Origin: Pontiella agarivorans
GTDB taxonomy: Bacteria; Verrucomicrobiota; Kiritimatiellia; Kiritimatiellales; Pontiellaceae
Assembly (NCBI RefSeq): GCF_034531395.1
Contig: NZ_JARVCO010000002.1
Span: forward strand, 434,001-498,000
Reading direction: 5' to 3'
DNA: 64,000 nt
Positions 1 through 7,933 of this stretch are shown here, in pieces. The notes under the pieces are model-generated. The model had not been told where the DNA came from and searched no databases. It was given only the letters and a program-made list of their open reading frames with translations. A program made the position numbers and the translations under genes. Position 1 is the stretch's first letter, and every line of letters begins with the position of its first letter.

Positions 1-2
1 CT

Positions 3-311
3 GCCGGCGCGATCTATCTTCCGGGAATGACGGGACTCTGGTCGCTGGTTATGATTTCAGCATGTATGTCATTAATGTTCCCGACGATATATGGAATCGC
101 TCTGAACGGCCTGAAGATCGAAGAGGCTAAGCTGGGATCTGCATTCCTTATCATGTCGATTGTCGGTGGAGCCGTGCTGACCAAACTGCAGGGGGCGGTT
201 ATCACGGACTTTGGTGTTCGGACTTCCTTCTGGCTGCCGGCAGGATGTTTTGTACTCATTGCTCTCTACGGACTGCGCTGTATTCTGGCGCATGATAAGA
301 GCCGGGTTTAA
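3..311 (+). CDS. MFS sugar permease, FucP-like (3' end only)
   Basis: This is the C-terminal part of an inner-membrane proton/sugar symporter of the major facilitator superfamily; the gene runs off the left edge. About 100 residues remain, with three hydrophobic segments. The pattern SLMFPTIYG, then KLGSAFLIMSIVGGA, is typical of the FucP/GluP group (L-fucose and related hexose permeases). The assignment to fucose is supported by the next gene, a FucU-type mutarotase 87 bp downstream on the same strand. Substrate cannot be fixed from this fragment; other FucP-family members carry glucose, galactose or N-acetylglucosamine. Confidence 0.75.
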   Translation, partial: AGAIYLPGMTGLWSLVMISACMSLMFPTIYGIALNGLKIEEAKLGSAFLIMSIVGGAVLTKLQGAVITDFGVRTSFWLPAGCFVLIALYGLRCILAHDKSRV

Positions 312-398
312 TTTCCTGCTCCGTTCGATGCAGGCAGCGAATCATGAGGCGGAATAGAAACGTTTCTGTTTATTGAAAATTCACAAAGGAGAAAAATC

Positions 399-833
399 AT
401 GCTTAAAGGAATTGATCCGATTATCAGCCCTGAACTGTTGAAAATCCTCGCTGAAATGGGGCACGGCGACGAAATTGTGCTGTCCGATGCCCACTTCCCG
501 GGCCACACCTTCTGCCCGAAAAATGTACTGCGCGGTGATGGTCTGCAGATTCCGGATCTGCTCGAAGGCATCATTCCGCTGTTCGAACTCGACAGCTATG
601 ATGATCCGCTGATCATGATGGCCGCAGTTGAAGGCGATGAGCTCGATCCGCAGGTGGAAGCCGATTATATGGCCGCCATTAAAAAAGCCGCTCCGGATGC
701 TCCGGCCCCCAAGCGCATCGGCCGGTTTGAATTTTACGACCGTGCTGAAAAAGCATTTGCCTGCGTCGTTACCGGGACAACCGCCAAATACGGCAACATC
801 ATTCTGAAAAAGGGTGTAACGCCGATTGGCTGA
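399..833 (+). CDS. fucU: L-fucose mutarotase, RbsD/FucU family
   Basis: Cytoplasmic enzyme of 144 residues that interconverts sugar anomers so that imported fucose matches the anomer needed by the next enzyme. The N-terminal block [14 protein letters not shown] (about residues 21-34) carries the family His and Asp residues, and the C-terminal [15 protein letters not shown] block is also characteristic. Length matches FucU (about 140 aa). A strong AAAGGAG ribosome site sits just before the ATG. It follows the FucP-like permease, so the two probably form one transport-and-isomer-conversion unit. RbsD (ribose/pyran) is the alternative; the neighbour favours fucose. Confidence 0.85.
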   Translation: MLKGIDPIISPELLKILAEMGHGDEIVLSDAHFPGHTFCPKNVLRGDGLQIPDLLEGIIPLFELDSYDDPLIMMAAVEGDELDPQVEADYMAAIKKAAPDAPAPKRIGRFEFYDRAEKAFACVVTGTTAKYGNIILKKGVTPIG

Positions 834-840
834 TTCATGA

Positions 841-904
841 ACCACTGAATACACGGAATGCACGGAAAGTGCGGTTCGGTGTATTCAGTGTACTCCGTGG
901 TTTT
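841..904. repeat. Intergenic inverted-repeat hairpin, element A
   Basis: Fills the gap between fucU and the histidine phosphatase gene. CTGAATACAC at 845-854 is the exact reverse complement of 879-888, and the outer edges read ACCACTGAATACACGG and CTCCGTGGTTTTCA. It belongs with the other ACCAC...CGGA elements of this window (7856-7911, 45227-45288, 58024-58454) and contains no gene. It ends four bases before the next start codon, which has no clear Shine-Dalgarno of its own. Confidence 0.7.
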
Positions 905-907
905 CAA

Positions 908-1525
908 ATGACTGTATATTTTATCCGACACGCACAGAGCGAAGCGAACCTGAAGGATATTCTGGCGTCGCGCCGGGATTTCCCTCTGACTGAAAAGGGT
1001 CGGGCCGATGCTCAGGCCATTGCTGCGGAGTTCCGGGAGATCGCCGAACTCGACCGGGTGGTCAGCTCGCCGTTGCTGCGTGCGCAGCAGACTGCGGAGC
1101 CGATCGCCAAAGCGTTCGGGCTGAAGGTTGAAACGGATGAGCGGATTATTGAACAGGAGCTGGGCGTTTTTTCCGGAATGACGTATGCGCAGCTGGATGA
1201 ACGGCCGGATTATGAGCACGAACGTTCCAAACGCTGGAACTGGGTGCCGGCGGGCGGCGGGGAGTCGTATGAAATGATCGCAGAACGGCTGGAGCCGTTT
1301 TTCCGGTCTCTGGAAAAAAAGCCGGAGGAGCGGGTGCTGTTTGTTACGCATGCCGTGACGATGCGGCTGATTAAAGCGCATCTTGAGCAGACTCTTCCGC
1401 AGTACCCGAATCCGATCGCCAAAAACGGTGAAATCTGGAAAACCGAATTTACAGGCCTGGGAAAGAAACACGAAGTGGAATCCATTTTCCTCGGCGGCAG
1501 TGCGGCCGCCGAATCACGGGCATAA
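908..1525 (+). CDS. Histidine phosphatase family protein (phosphoglycerate mutase-like)
   Basis: 205-residue member of the branch-2 histidine phosphatase/phosphoglycerate mutase superfamily. The catalytic RHAQSE motif is at residues 7-12, followed by the SSPLLRAQQTAEPIA block and, near residue 156, the VTHAVTMR block with the second catalytic His. Substrate cannot be told from sequence; small-molecule phosphate esters or sugar phosphates are likely given the neighbours. Start at 908 was chosen because translation upstream would run through repeat element A. It lies in the same orientation between fucU and the FGGY kinase, so it may serve the same sugar pathway. An exact TTCCA-N5-TGGAA palindrome lies inside it at 1225. 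Confidence 0.8.
   Translation: MTVYFIRHAQSEANLKDILASRRDFPLTEKGRADAQAIAAEFREIAELDRVVSSPLLRAQQTAEPIAKAFGLKVETDERIIEQELGVFSGMTYAQLDERPDYEHERSKRWNWVPAGGGESYEMIAERLEPFFRSLEKKPEERVLFVTHAVTMRLIKAHLEQTLPQYPNPIAKNGEIWKTEFTGLGKKHEVESIFLGGSAAAESRA
1225..1239. repeat. TTCCA-N5-TGGAA palindrome, copy 1
   Basis: Exact copy with centre AACGC, inside the histidine phosphatase gene (read as SKRWN). Confidence 0.8.
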
Positions 1526-1565
1526 GTATAAATGCACTATGCAACAGCAATCAGAGGGTTGAATT

Positions 1566-3077
1566 ATGGCTGAATATATTCTGAGTATCGACGTAGGCAC
1601 ATCAAGCACGAAGACCGTGCTCTTCGATACCGACTTTAATGTGGTGGCAACGGCCCGCAAAAAATATGACACGTCTTATCCGCATGCAGGTTGGGCTGAA
1701 CAGCCGGCGGAACAGTGGTGGGACGCGCTGAAAGAAAATACGACGAATATGCTGGCGGAAAGCCGGGTGAATGCCGCCGACATTATTGCGGTGGGGATTG
1801 ATGCCTTTTCAACCACGGTTGTTCCGGTGGATGACAATGGGAACGCTCTCCGGCCCGGGCTGATCTGGATGGACCGCCGTGCATCTGCTGAAGCGGAATG
1901 GATTCGTGAACATCTGGGGGAAGAACTCTGGGAAATTAACGGCAATGTTTCGGATGCAGGCAACCCGGCACCGAAGATTATGTGGATAAAAAAACATGAG
2001 CCGGAAGTGTATGATAAGACTCATATGTTCCTGCATGCCAACGGCTATCTGGTGCATCAGCTGACCGGGGAATATTCGATGGATATTTCCGAGGCGGGGC
2101 TTTCACAGTTCTGCAATACGAAGACCGGCGAATATTCCGATGTGCTGCTGGAAGGCTGCGGAATTGACCGGGCGAAACTTCCGCCGGTTTTCAACTGTAC
2201 TGATATCGTGGGAAAGGTGACCGCTGACGCCGCTGCGCTGACCGGACTTGCCGAAGGGACACCGGTAATTGCAGGATCAATGGATAACGTGGCCGCGGGG
2301 CTGGGCGCCGGCGTTTCCAAAGGCGGTGAAGTGTTTATTTCGGGTGGAACGGTAACCACGAACAACGTTTGCCTGGACGAACCGAAATATAACAAAAATC
2401 TGCACGTCTATCCGCACATTGTTCCGGGTACCTGGATCACCGCCGGCGGCGTCGACTTCGGCGGAGCGGTCATTCGCTGGTTTAATGAGGAAATTCTGGA
2501 GCTGGACGGCTATCAGGAACTGGATAAACTGATCGATACCTCCGTAACGGCGGAAAGTTCGGTGGTTTTTCTGCCGTATATGGTGGGGCAGCGCTGCCCG
2601 ATCTGGAACGATAATACAACCGGTGTGGTGATGGGGCTCAAGCCGCATACCAGCCGCCGCGATTTCACCCGTGCTGTAATTGAAGGCACCACGTATGGCT
2701 CGCGCCATGTGCTGAGCATTGCCGAGGAAGAAGGGGTGGAAATTAAAAATGTGAAGATTACCGGCGGGGTTGCCAATTCGGCCGTCTGGGTTCAGATCTT
2801 TTCCGATGTGCTCGGGCAGTCGATTGAAATCCCGGGCGCGGTGGATCTTCCGCCGCTGGGGGTGGCAATCGCTGCGGCCTATGGCGTGGGAGCCATTAAG
2901 AGCTTTGATGAAGCCATTGAAAAAATCCCGACCCGCGCGAGTTTCTCACCGGATGCGCATAATCATGCGTATTACAGCGAGATGTATACGGTGTTTCGTA
3001 ACCTCTACAGCAACCTCGTCAATGAATTCGATATGCTCGCTGAAATTGATAAGAAGTACGGAAAGAAACGCACATAA
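1566..3077 (+). CDS. FGGY-family carbohydrate kinase (xylulokinase-like)
   Basis: 503-residue cytoplasmic ATP-dependent sugar kinase. The N-terminal phosphate-binding stretch SIDVGTSSTKTVLFD (residues 7-21), the WMDRRA block, the catalytic Asp in AGSMDNVAAGLGAG (about residue 239) and the late TGGVANSAVW adenine-site block are all present, so it should be active. It is closest in feel to xylulokinases, but L-fuculose, D-tagatose or another ketose is possible. The next two genes encode a polyol-type dehydrogenase and a GatZ/KbaZ protein, making a ketose/polyol phosphate route plausible. Probably transcribed with the genes from fucP to the terminator at 5567. Confidence 0.85.
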   Translation: MAEYILSIDVGTSSTKTVLFDTDFNVVATARKKYDTSYPHAGWAEQPAEQWWDALKENTTNMLAESRVNAADIIAVGIDAFSTTVVPVDDNGNALRPGLIWMDRRASAEAEWIREHLGEELWEINGNVSDAGNPAPKIMWIKKHEPEVYDKTHMFLHANGYLVHQLTGEYSMDISEAGLSQFCNTKTGEYSDVLLEGCGIDRAKLPPVFNCTDIVGKVTADAAALTGLAEGTPVIAGSMDNVAAGLGAGVSKGGEVFISGGTVTTNNVCLDEPKYNKNLHVYPHIVPGTWITAGGVDFGGAVIRWFNEEILELDGYQELDKLIDTSVTAESSVVFLPYMVGQRCPIWNDNTTGVVMGLKPHTSRRDFTRAVIEGTTYGSRHVLSIAEEEGVEIKNVKITGGVANSAVWVQIFSDVLGQSIEIPGAVDLPPLGVAIAAAYGVGAIKSFDEAIEKIPTRASFSPDAHNHAYYSEMYTVFRNLYSNLVNEFDMLAEIDKKYGKKRT

Positions 3078-3116
3078 TTTAGATAAGTGGAAATCAACCT
3101 CTGGAGAGATAAAATC

Positions 3117-4151
3117 ATGAAAGCTGCACTGCGTAACGGCGTGAAAAAAGTTGACGTCATTGAAATGGAAAAACCTGAGCCGCTGGCGAATGAAGTTCTG
3201 ATTGCGGTCAAATCCTGCGGAATCTGCGGGTCGGACATTGTCCGTATTCAGGAAGACAACCCGAAGTGGGATGATATTGTGCTCGGGCATGAATTTGCCG
3301 GCGAAATTGTGGCGGTCGGTGAAAATGTCGAAGGCTGGAACGTGGGCGACCGTGCCTCGGCTGCGCCGCTGATGCCGTGTATGAAATGCGATAAATGTGC
3401 ACAGGGAAACTATTCACTCTGCAAGGGCTACAGTTTCATCGGTTCTCGTGTGCAGGGTGCTTTCGGCGAATTTCTCCGGGTGCCTGCGCAGAACCTCGTG
3501 GCCATCGGTAATCTGTCGTATGATCAGGCGGCTTTCATTGAGCCGATTACCGTCTGTCTGCATCCGATCCTGCGGCTTGAAAACCTGCTGGGTAAAGACG
3601 TGGTGGTGACCGGTGCGGGAACTATCGGCCTTCTGGCCATCCAGATTTTCAAGGCCATGGGTTGCCGGGATATTGTTGCTTCGGATATTTCCGACGGCAA
3701 ACTGGAAATGGCGCGTGCGATGGGGGCGACCATTGTCTGCAATCCGATGAAAGAACCGCTCGAAGAGGTCTGTGAGCGCGAGCTCGAAGACGGTGCCCAC
3801 GTGGTGTTCGAATCGTCCGGCGCCGGGCCGGCTAAGATTTCCGCCATCAATGTGGCAAAAGGCCGCGGAAAGATCCTTTTGGTTGGTACGTCCCATGCGC
3901 CGATCACTTTTACAGGACCTGAGTTTGAGCGGATCAGCCGTCAGGAGCTGGAGGTTATCGGTTCGTGGATGAACTATTCCGCGCCGTTCCCCGGCAAGGA
4001 GTGGACCACTGCTGCCTGGATGATGGATGCCGGGCTGATTGATGTTGCGCCGCTGCAGACCCACACCTTCCCGATTGAGCAGATTCAGGATGCCTATGAT
4101 GTCATTTATAAAAATGACGAGCTGTGGGCGAAAGTGATGATCAATTTTTAA
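3117..4151 (+). CDS. Zinc-dependent alcohol/polyol dehydrogenase (GatD/sorbitol dehydrogenase-like)
   Basis: 344-residue medium-chain dehydrogenase. The catalytic zinc site is visible as CGICGSD and GHEFAG (residues 36-42 and about 61-66), the structural zinc site as the CMKCDKCAQGNYSLC cluster, and the NAD(P) Rossmann motif as VTGAGTIGLLA. It resembles galactitol-1-phosphate 5-dehydrogenase and sorbitol dehydrogenases. Start at 3117 was preferred over an upstream in-frame codon at 3087 because a GGAGAG ribosome site precedes it. It lies 39 bp after the kinase and before the GatZ/KbaZ gene, suggesting oxidation of a sugar alcohol, free or phosphorylated, to a ketose. Confidence 0.8.
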   Translation: MKAALRNGVKKVDVIEMEKPEPLANEVLIAVKSCGICGSDIVRIQEDNPKWDDIVLGHEFAGEIVAVGENVEGWNVGDRASAAPLMPCMKCDKCAQGNYSLCKGYSFIGSRVQGAFGEFLRVPAQNLVAIGNLSYDQAAFIEPITVCLHPILRLENLLGKDVVVTGAGTIGLLAIQIFKAMGCRDIVASDISDGKLEMARAMGATIVCNPMKEPLEEVCERELEDGAHVVFESSGAGPAKISAINVAKGRGKILLVGTSHAPITFTGPEFERISRQELEVIGSWMNYSAPFPGKEWTTAAWMMDAGLIDVAPLQTHTFPIEQIQDAYDVIYKNDELWAKVMINF

Positions 4152-4226
4152 TACAGAGCAACTGTTCTGAATTAGACGATTTGAAATTTGATATCCGAGA
4201 TTTAAAATCTCCAAAGGAGTAAAAAA

Positions 4227-5540
4227 ATGAACGCTGTAGAAAAATATGTACAGATTCTGGCCGATAACCGGGCCGGAAAGGGAACCGGCATCTATTCGGT
4301 CTGTTCCGCACAGGCAACCGTACTGGAGGCTTCCATGCTCCAGGCAAAAAAAGATGAATCGATCCTGCTGATCGAATCCACGTCCAACCAGGTGGACCAG
4401 TTCGGCGGATACACCGGAATGAAACCGGCGGATTTTGTGGCCTATGTTCATGGCATTGCCGATAAAGTCGGATTTAATAAAGACGATATCCTGCTCGGCG
4501 GCGACCATCTGGGACCGAATGCCTGGCAGAATGAAAACGCTGCGCCGGCCATGGAAAAAGCACTGACGCTGATCAAAGAATATGTGAAGGCCGGATATCA
4601 GAAAATCCATCTTGATGCATCGATGTTCTGTGCCGACGACGCCGGCGACCGTCATCAGCCGCTGGCCGATGAAATTGTGGCTTCCCGCGCTGCGGCCATG
4701 GCTAAAGTGGCGGAGCAGACGCATCAGGAATTTCGTGCGGACCAGCCGGCGCCGGTATACATTATCGGTACGGAAGTTCCGATTCCGGGCGGTGCTCAGG
4801 AAGAAGAGGAAACAGTTACTCCGACGACGCCGGCGGATGCCATTAAAACGATTGAAGTGACTCAGGCCGCGTTTGAAGCTGAAGGGCTTTCCGAGGCCTG
4901 GAACCGGGTTTACGGCGTGGTGGTTCAGCCGGGCGTGGAATTCGGCGATGATCAGGTTTTCCACTATGACCGCGAAGCCGCCAAGGGACTGAGCGACGAA
5001 ATCATGAAGCAGGAACGTTTTGTTTATGAGGCGCATTCCACGGACTATCAGTCTGAAACCGGGCTGACCAAACTGGTGGAAGATCATTACTGCATTCTGA
5101 AAGTCGGTCCGTGGCTGACCTTCGGATACCGCGAAGCACTTTTTGCTCTGGCAATGATCGAGGAGGAGATGCTGGCACCGCGCGGTATTGAAACCTCAAA
5201 ACTGCGGGAAGTGATCGATGCGGTGATGGTTGAGGAGCCGAAATACTGGAAAAAATATTATCCGGGCGATGATGTGGAGCAGGCTTATAAACGCAAGTAC
5301 AGCTTCTCTGACCGTTCGCGTTATTACTGGCCGAATGAAAAGATTCAGACGGCCGTTGCGAAGCTGATTTCCAATCTGAAGGAAAATCCCATTTCGCTTT
5401 CGCTGTTGAGCCAGTATATGCCGAATCAGTACAATGCGGTTTCTGAAGGCATCATTGAAAACGATGTGGAGCAGATCATTATCAACCGCACGCAGGATGT
5501 TATCGGCATTTATGCCCGCGCCTGCAAGATGGCAAAATAG
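4227..5540 (+). CDS. GatZ/KbaZ family protein (tagatose-bisphosphate aldolase subunit or tagatose-6-P epimerase)
   Basis: 437 residues, full length for the GatZ/KbaZ family. These were named as the non-catalytic subunit of tagatose-1,6-bisphosphate aldolase; some stand-alone relatives act as 4-epimerases of tagatose-6-phosphate or uronates. Recognisable blocks are GGDHLGPNAWQ, KIHLDASMFCADD and IGTEVPIPGGAQEEEE. No GatY/KbaY catalytic aldolase lies in this window, which favours the epimerase reading, though that gene could be elsewhere. AAAGGAG precedes the ATG. It is the last gene before a clear terminator. Confidence 0.82.
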   Translation: MNAVEKYVQILADNRAGKGTGIYSVCSAQATVLEASMLQAKKDESILLIESTSNQVDQFGGYTGMKPADFVAYVHGIADKVGFNKDDILLGGDHLGPNAWQNENAAPAMEKALTLIKEYVKAGYQKIHLDASMFCADDAGDRHQPLADEIVASRAAAMAKVAEQTHQEFRADQPAPVYIIGTEVPIPGGAQEEEETVTPTTPADAIKTIEVTQAAFEAEGLSEAWNRVYGVVVQPGVEFGDDQVFHYDREAAKGLSDEIMKQERFVYEAHSTDYQSETGLTKLVEDHYCILKVGPWLTFGYREALFALAMIEEEMLAPRGIETSKLREVIDAVMVEEPKYWKKYYPGDDVEQAYKRKYSFSDRSRYYWPNEKIQTAVAKLISNLKENPISLSLLSQYMPNQYNAVSEGIIENDVEQIIINRTQDVIGIYARACKMAK

Positions 5541-5566
5541 TTCCGTCGTCCGAATGTTTTGCAGAG

Positions 5567-5595
5567 ACCGGTTCCTTCGGGAGCCGGTTTTTTTT
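5567..5595 (+). terminator. Rho-independent terminator after the kinase-dehydrogenase-GatZ genes
   Basis: Stem ACCGGTTCC (5567-5575), loop TTCG, arm GGAGCCGGT (5580-5588; one G-T pair), followed by eight T. It ends the sugar operon. Confidence 0.9.
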
Positions 5596-5849
5596 ATATG
5601 CCATCGGGATGTTTCGGCTTTCGTCGGTTTTATTGGACTATCGTCCTTATTTTTGGGAATAAGTTTGTGGCGGAACGGGGATGTTTATGTGATTCTGCGC
5701 GCTCAGGTCGGCCTGGAGCGGGCCGGAGGGGCTGATGTTGAGGTAAATGGGCGCATAATCTTCAATATATTGCGTAATTCGGGTTGTTAGCAGGCCGGGA
5801 GCGGCCTTACTATCTCCCGTTCATTTTTAGTAGAAAAAAGGAAAAAAGA
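5596..5849. other. Intergenic region upstream of transketolase
   Basis: About 250 bp between the terminator and the transketolase start. It probably holds the transketolase promoter, but no confident -35/-10 pair stands out. No gene-like reading frame and no repeat seen. Confidence 0.4.
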
Positions 5850-7832
5850 ATGGATCTTAAACTTACAGCAAATACGATTCGCGGACTTGCGATGGATGGC
5901 GTTCAGGCCGCGAAATCCGGGCATCCTGGCATGCCGATGGGAATGGCCGACGTAGCGGCGGTTCTCTGGGCTAAATATTTGAAATATAATCCGGTGAATC
6001 CGGACTGGCCGGATCGGGATCGGTTTATTCTCTCCGCCGGGCATGGGTCGATGCTTCATTATTCGCTTCTTCATCTTGCCGGATACGATTTGCCGATCGA
6101 AGAACTCAAGAATTTCCGCCAGTTCGGATCTAAAACCGCGGGTCACCCTGAATATGGTCATACCGTCGGCGTGGAAACCACCACGGGTCCGCTGGGACAG
6201 GGCGTGACCAACGGGGTTGGTATGGCGATTGCCGAAAAAATGCTCGAAGCCCGTTATAACAGCGCCGAACGAAAAATTGTGGATCATTTCACCTATGTGA
6301 TTGCCTCTGAAGGGGAGTTCGAAGAAGGGGTATCGCACGAAGCGTTTTCGCTGGCGGGTAACCACGGTATTGGAAAACTGATTGTTTTTTACGATCAGAA
6401 CTTTATTTCGATCGAAGGTGACACCCACATCACCTACACGGACGATGTTACTAAACGTATGGAGGCCTACCACTGGCAGGTGCTGGAGGTCGACGGTCAC
6501 AATCACGATGAGATTGCCGCAGCCATTGAAGCGGCTCAGGCGGAAACTGAAAAGCCGACGGTCATTATCTGTAATACGAAAATCGGCTATGGCTCCCCGA
6601 ACAAAGAAGGCGGCCATGAATGCCACGGTGCTCCGCTGGGTGAAGAGGAAATCCTGCTGACCAAGAAAAATCTCGGTATGCCGGAAGATAAATTCTACGT
6701 GCCGGCCGAAGTTTATGAAGGTTTTAAAGCGGTTGCTCGGAAGAACGCTGAAACTGAAGCACTCTGGAATGCGGCCTTTGCCCAGTTTGCGCAGACTGAT
6801 CCGGAAAAAGCGCTGGAGTGGGATATTGCCCAGAAGGGTGAACTTCCGGATTTGAAGGAAGTTCTTCCGGAATTTGAAAAGGGCAGCTCGCTGGCGACCC
6901 GTTCGGCTTCCGGTAAAACGATTAATGCGATTGCAAAGAAAATGCCTTTCCTGGTTGGGGGATCTGCTGACCTTGCTCCGTCGAACAATACCTATATGGC
7001 CGATATGGGCGATATCGGAAAAGATGCATTTGATGGCCGCAACTTCCACTTCGGTGTGCGTGAGCTGGCCATGGGGGCCATCATGAACGGAGTGCAGCTG
7101 CATGGCGGATTCCGCATTTTCGGCGGAACCTTCCTGGTGTTTGCCGACTATGTCCGCCCGGCTGCGCGTCTGGCGGCGCTGATGGGACTTCCGGTGATTT
7201 ATGTCTTCACGCATGACAGTTTCTGTGTGGGTGAAGACGGTCCGACGCACCAGCCGATTGAAACCTGCGCGAGCCTTCGCATGATTCCGAATATGACGGT
7301 GATCCGTCCGGCCGATCCGACAGAAACAGCTATGGCCTGGGTGGCGGCGCTGGAGAATAAATCGGGGCCGACAGCGCTGTTGCTGACCCGCCAGAATCTG
7401 CCGGTGATTGATCGCGATGAATATCCGGCGGCCGATAATCTGAAGAAGGGGGCCTACACGCTCTGGCAGAGCGGTGAAGGCGATCCGGATCTGCTGATGA
7501 TCGCAACCGGTTCCGAAGTGGAGATTACACTTGCTGCGGCTGAAAAGCTGGGCGGCGAAGGAGCCAATGTCCGTGTGGTCAGCATGCCTTCCTGGGAATT
7601 ATTTGAAAAACAGGATCAGGACTATCAGGATAGTGTACTTCCGCCGGCGTGTGTGAAACGTGTTGCGGTTGAAGCCGGCACCTCGTTCGGATGGGAGCGT
7701 TATGTTAACCGTTGCGGCGTGATGATCACTAAAGATGATTTCGGGGCATCCGGACCGTTCAAGGTGCTTCAGAAAGAATTCGGCTTTACGGCGGAGAATG
7801 TTTACGAAAAAGCCAAAGTGCTGCTGGGCTGA
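5850..7832 (+). CDS. tkt: Transketolase
   Basis: 660-residue thiamine diphosphate enzyme that moves two-carbon units between sugar phosphates in the pentose phosphate pathway. Domains in order: TPP-binding (GHPGMPMGMAD near residue 23, HGSMLHY, GPLGQG), pyrimidine-binding (about 360-520; FGVRELAMG, THDSFCVGEDGPTHQP) and C-terminal domain. The usual metal-binding GDG/SDGD stretch reads SEGEFEEG near residue 152, so the Asp that normally coordinates Mg2+ is Glu. Start at 5850 is preceded by a purine-rich AAAAAGGAAAAAAG ribosome site. It likely consumes hexose and triose phosphates from the upstream sugar genes but has its own transcription unit. Confidence 0.95.
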   Translation: MDLKLTANTIRGLAMDGVQAAKSGHPGMPMGMADVAAVLWAKYLKYNPVNPDWPDRDRFILSAGHGSMLHYSLLHLAGYDLPIEELKNFRQFGSKTAGHPEYGHTVGVETTTGPLGQGVTNGVGMAIAEKMLEARYNSAERKIVDHFTYVIASEGEFEEGVSHEAFSLAGNHGIGKLIVFYDQNFISIEGDTHITYTDDVTKRMEAYHWQVLEVDGHNHDEIAAAIEAAQAETEKPTVIICNTKIGYGSPNKEGGHECHGAPLGEEEILLTKKNLGMPEDKFYVPAEVYEGFKAVARKNAETEALWNAAFAQFAQTDPEKALEWDIAQKGELPDLKEVLPEFEKGSSLATRSASGKTINAIAKKMPFLVGGSADLAPSNNTYMADMGDIGKDAFDGRNFHFGVRELAMGAIMNGVQLHGGFRIFGGTFLVFADYVRPAARLAALMGLPVIYVFTHDSFCVGEDGPTHQPIETCASLRMIPNMTVIRPADPTETAMAWVAALENKSGPTALLLTRQNLPVIDRDEYPAADNLKKGAYTLWQSGEGDPDLLMIATGSEVEITLAAAEKLGGEGANVRVVSMPSWELFEKQDQDYQDSVLPPACVKRVAVEAGTSFGWERYVNRCGVMITKDDFGASGPFKVLQKEFGFTAENVYEKAKVLLG

Positions 7833-7855
7833 GCAATCCGCAGGGCTGAGCGGCT

Positions 7856-7911
7856 AACCACGGAATACACAAACCACACGGAATTACGTGAATTGGGTGT
7901 ATTCCGTGGTT
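7856..7911. repeat. Intergenic inverted-repeat hairpin, element B
   Basis: AACCACGGAATACAC (7856-7870) and GTGTATTCCGTGGTT (7897-7911) are perfect 15-bp inverted repeats around a 26-bp spacer. It lies between transketolase and the phosphohexomutase and contains no gene. The outer ACCACGGA matches the outer ends of the GxxExxY element at 58024. Confidence 0.85.
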
Positions 7912-7933
7912 TTCAGTTAACAGGGGAAAAGAG

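Noticed and set aside
4197-4211. Near-palindrome GAGATTT-A-AAATCTC before the GatZ gene
   Set aside because: Single short AT-rich inverted repeat directly at the ribosome site; not repeated elsewhere and likely coincidental.
3414-5087. Long minus-strand open frame opposite the dehydrogenase and GatZ genes
   Set aside because: Shadow frame caused by codon bias; no motif, and it spans two well-supported + genes.
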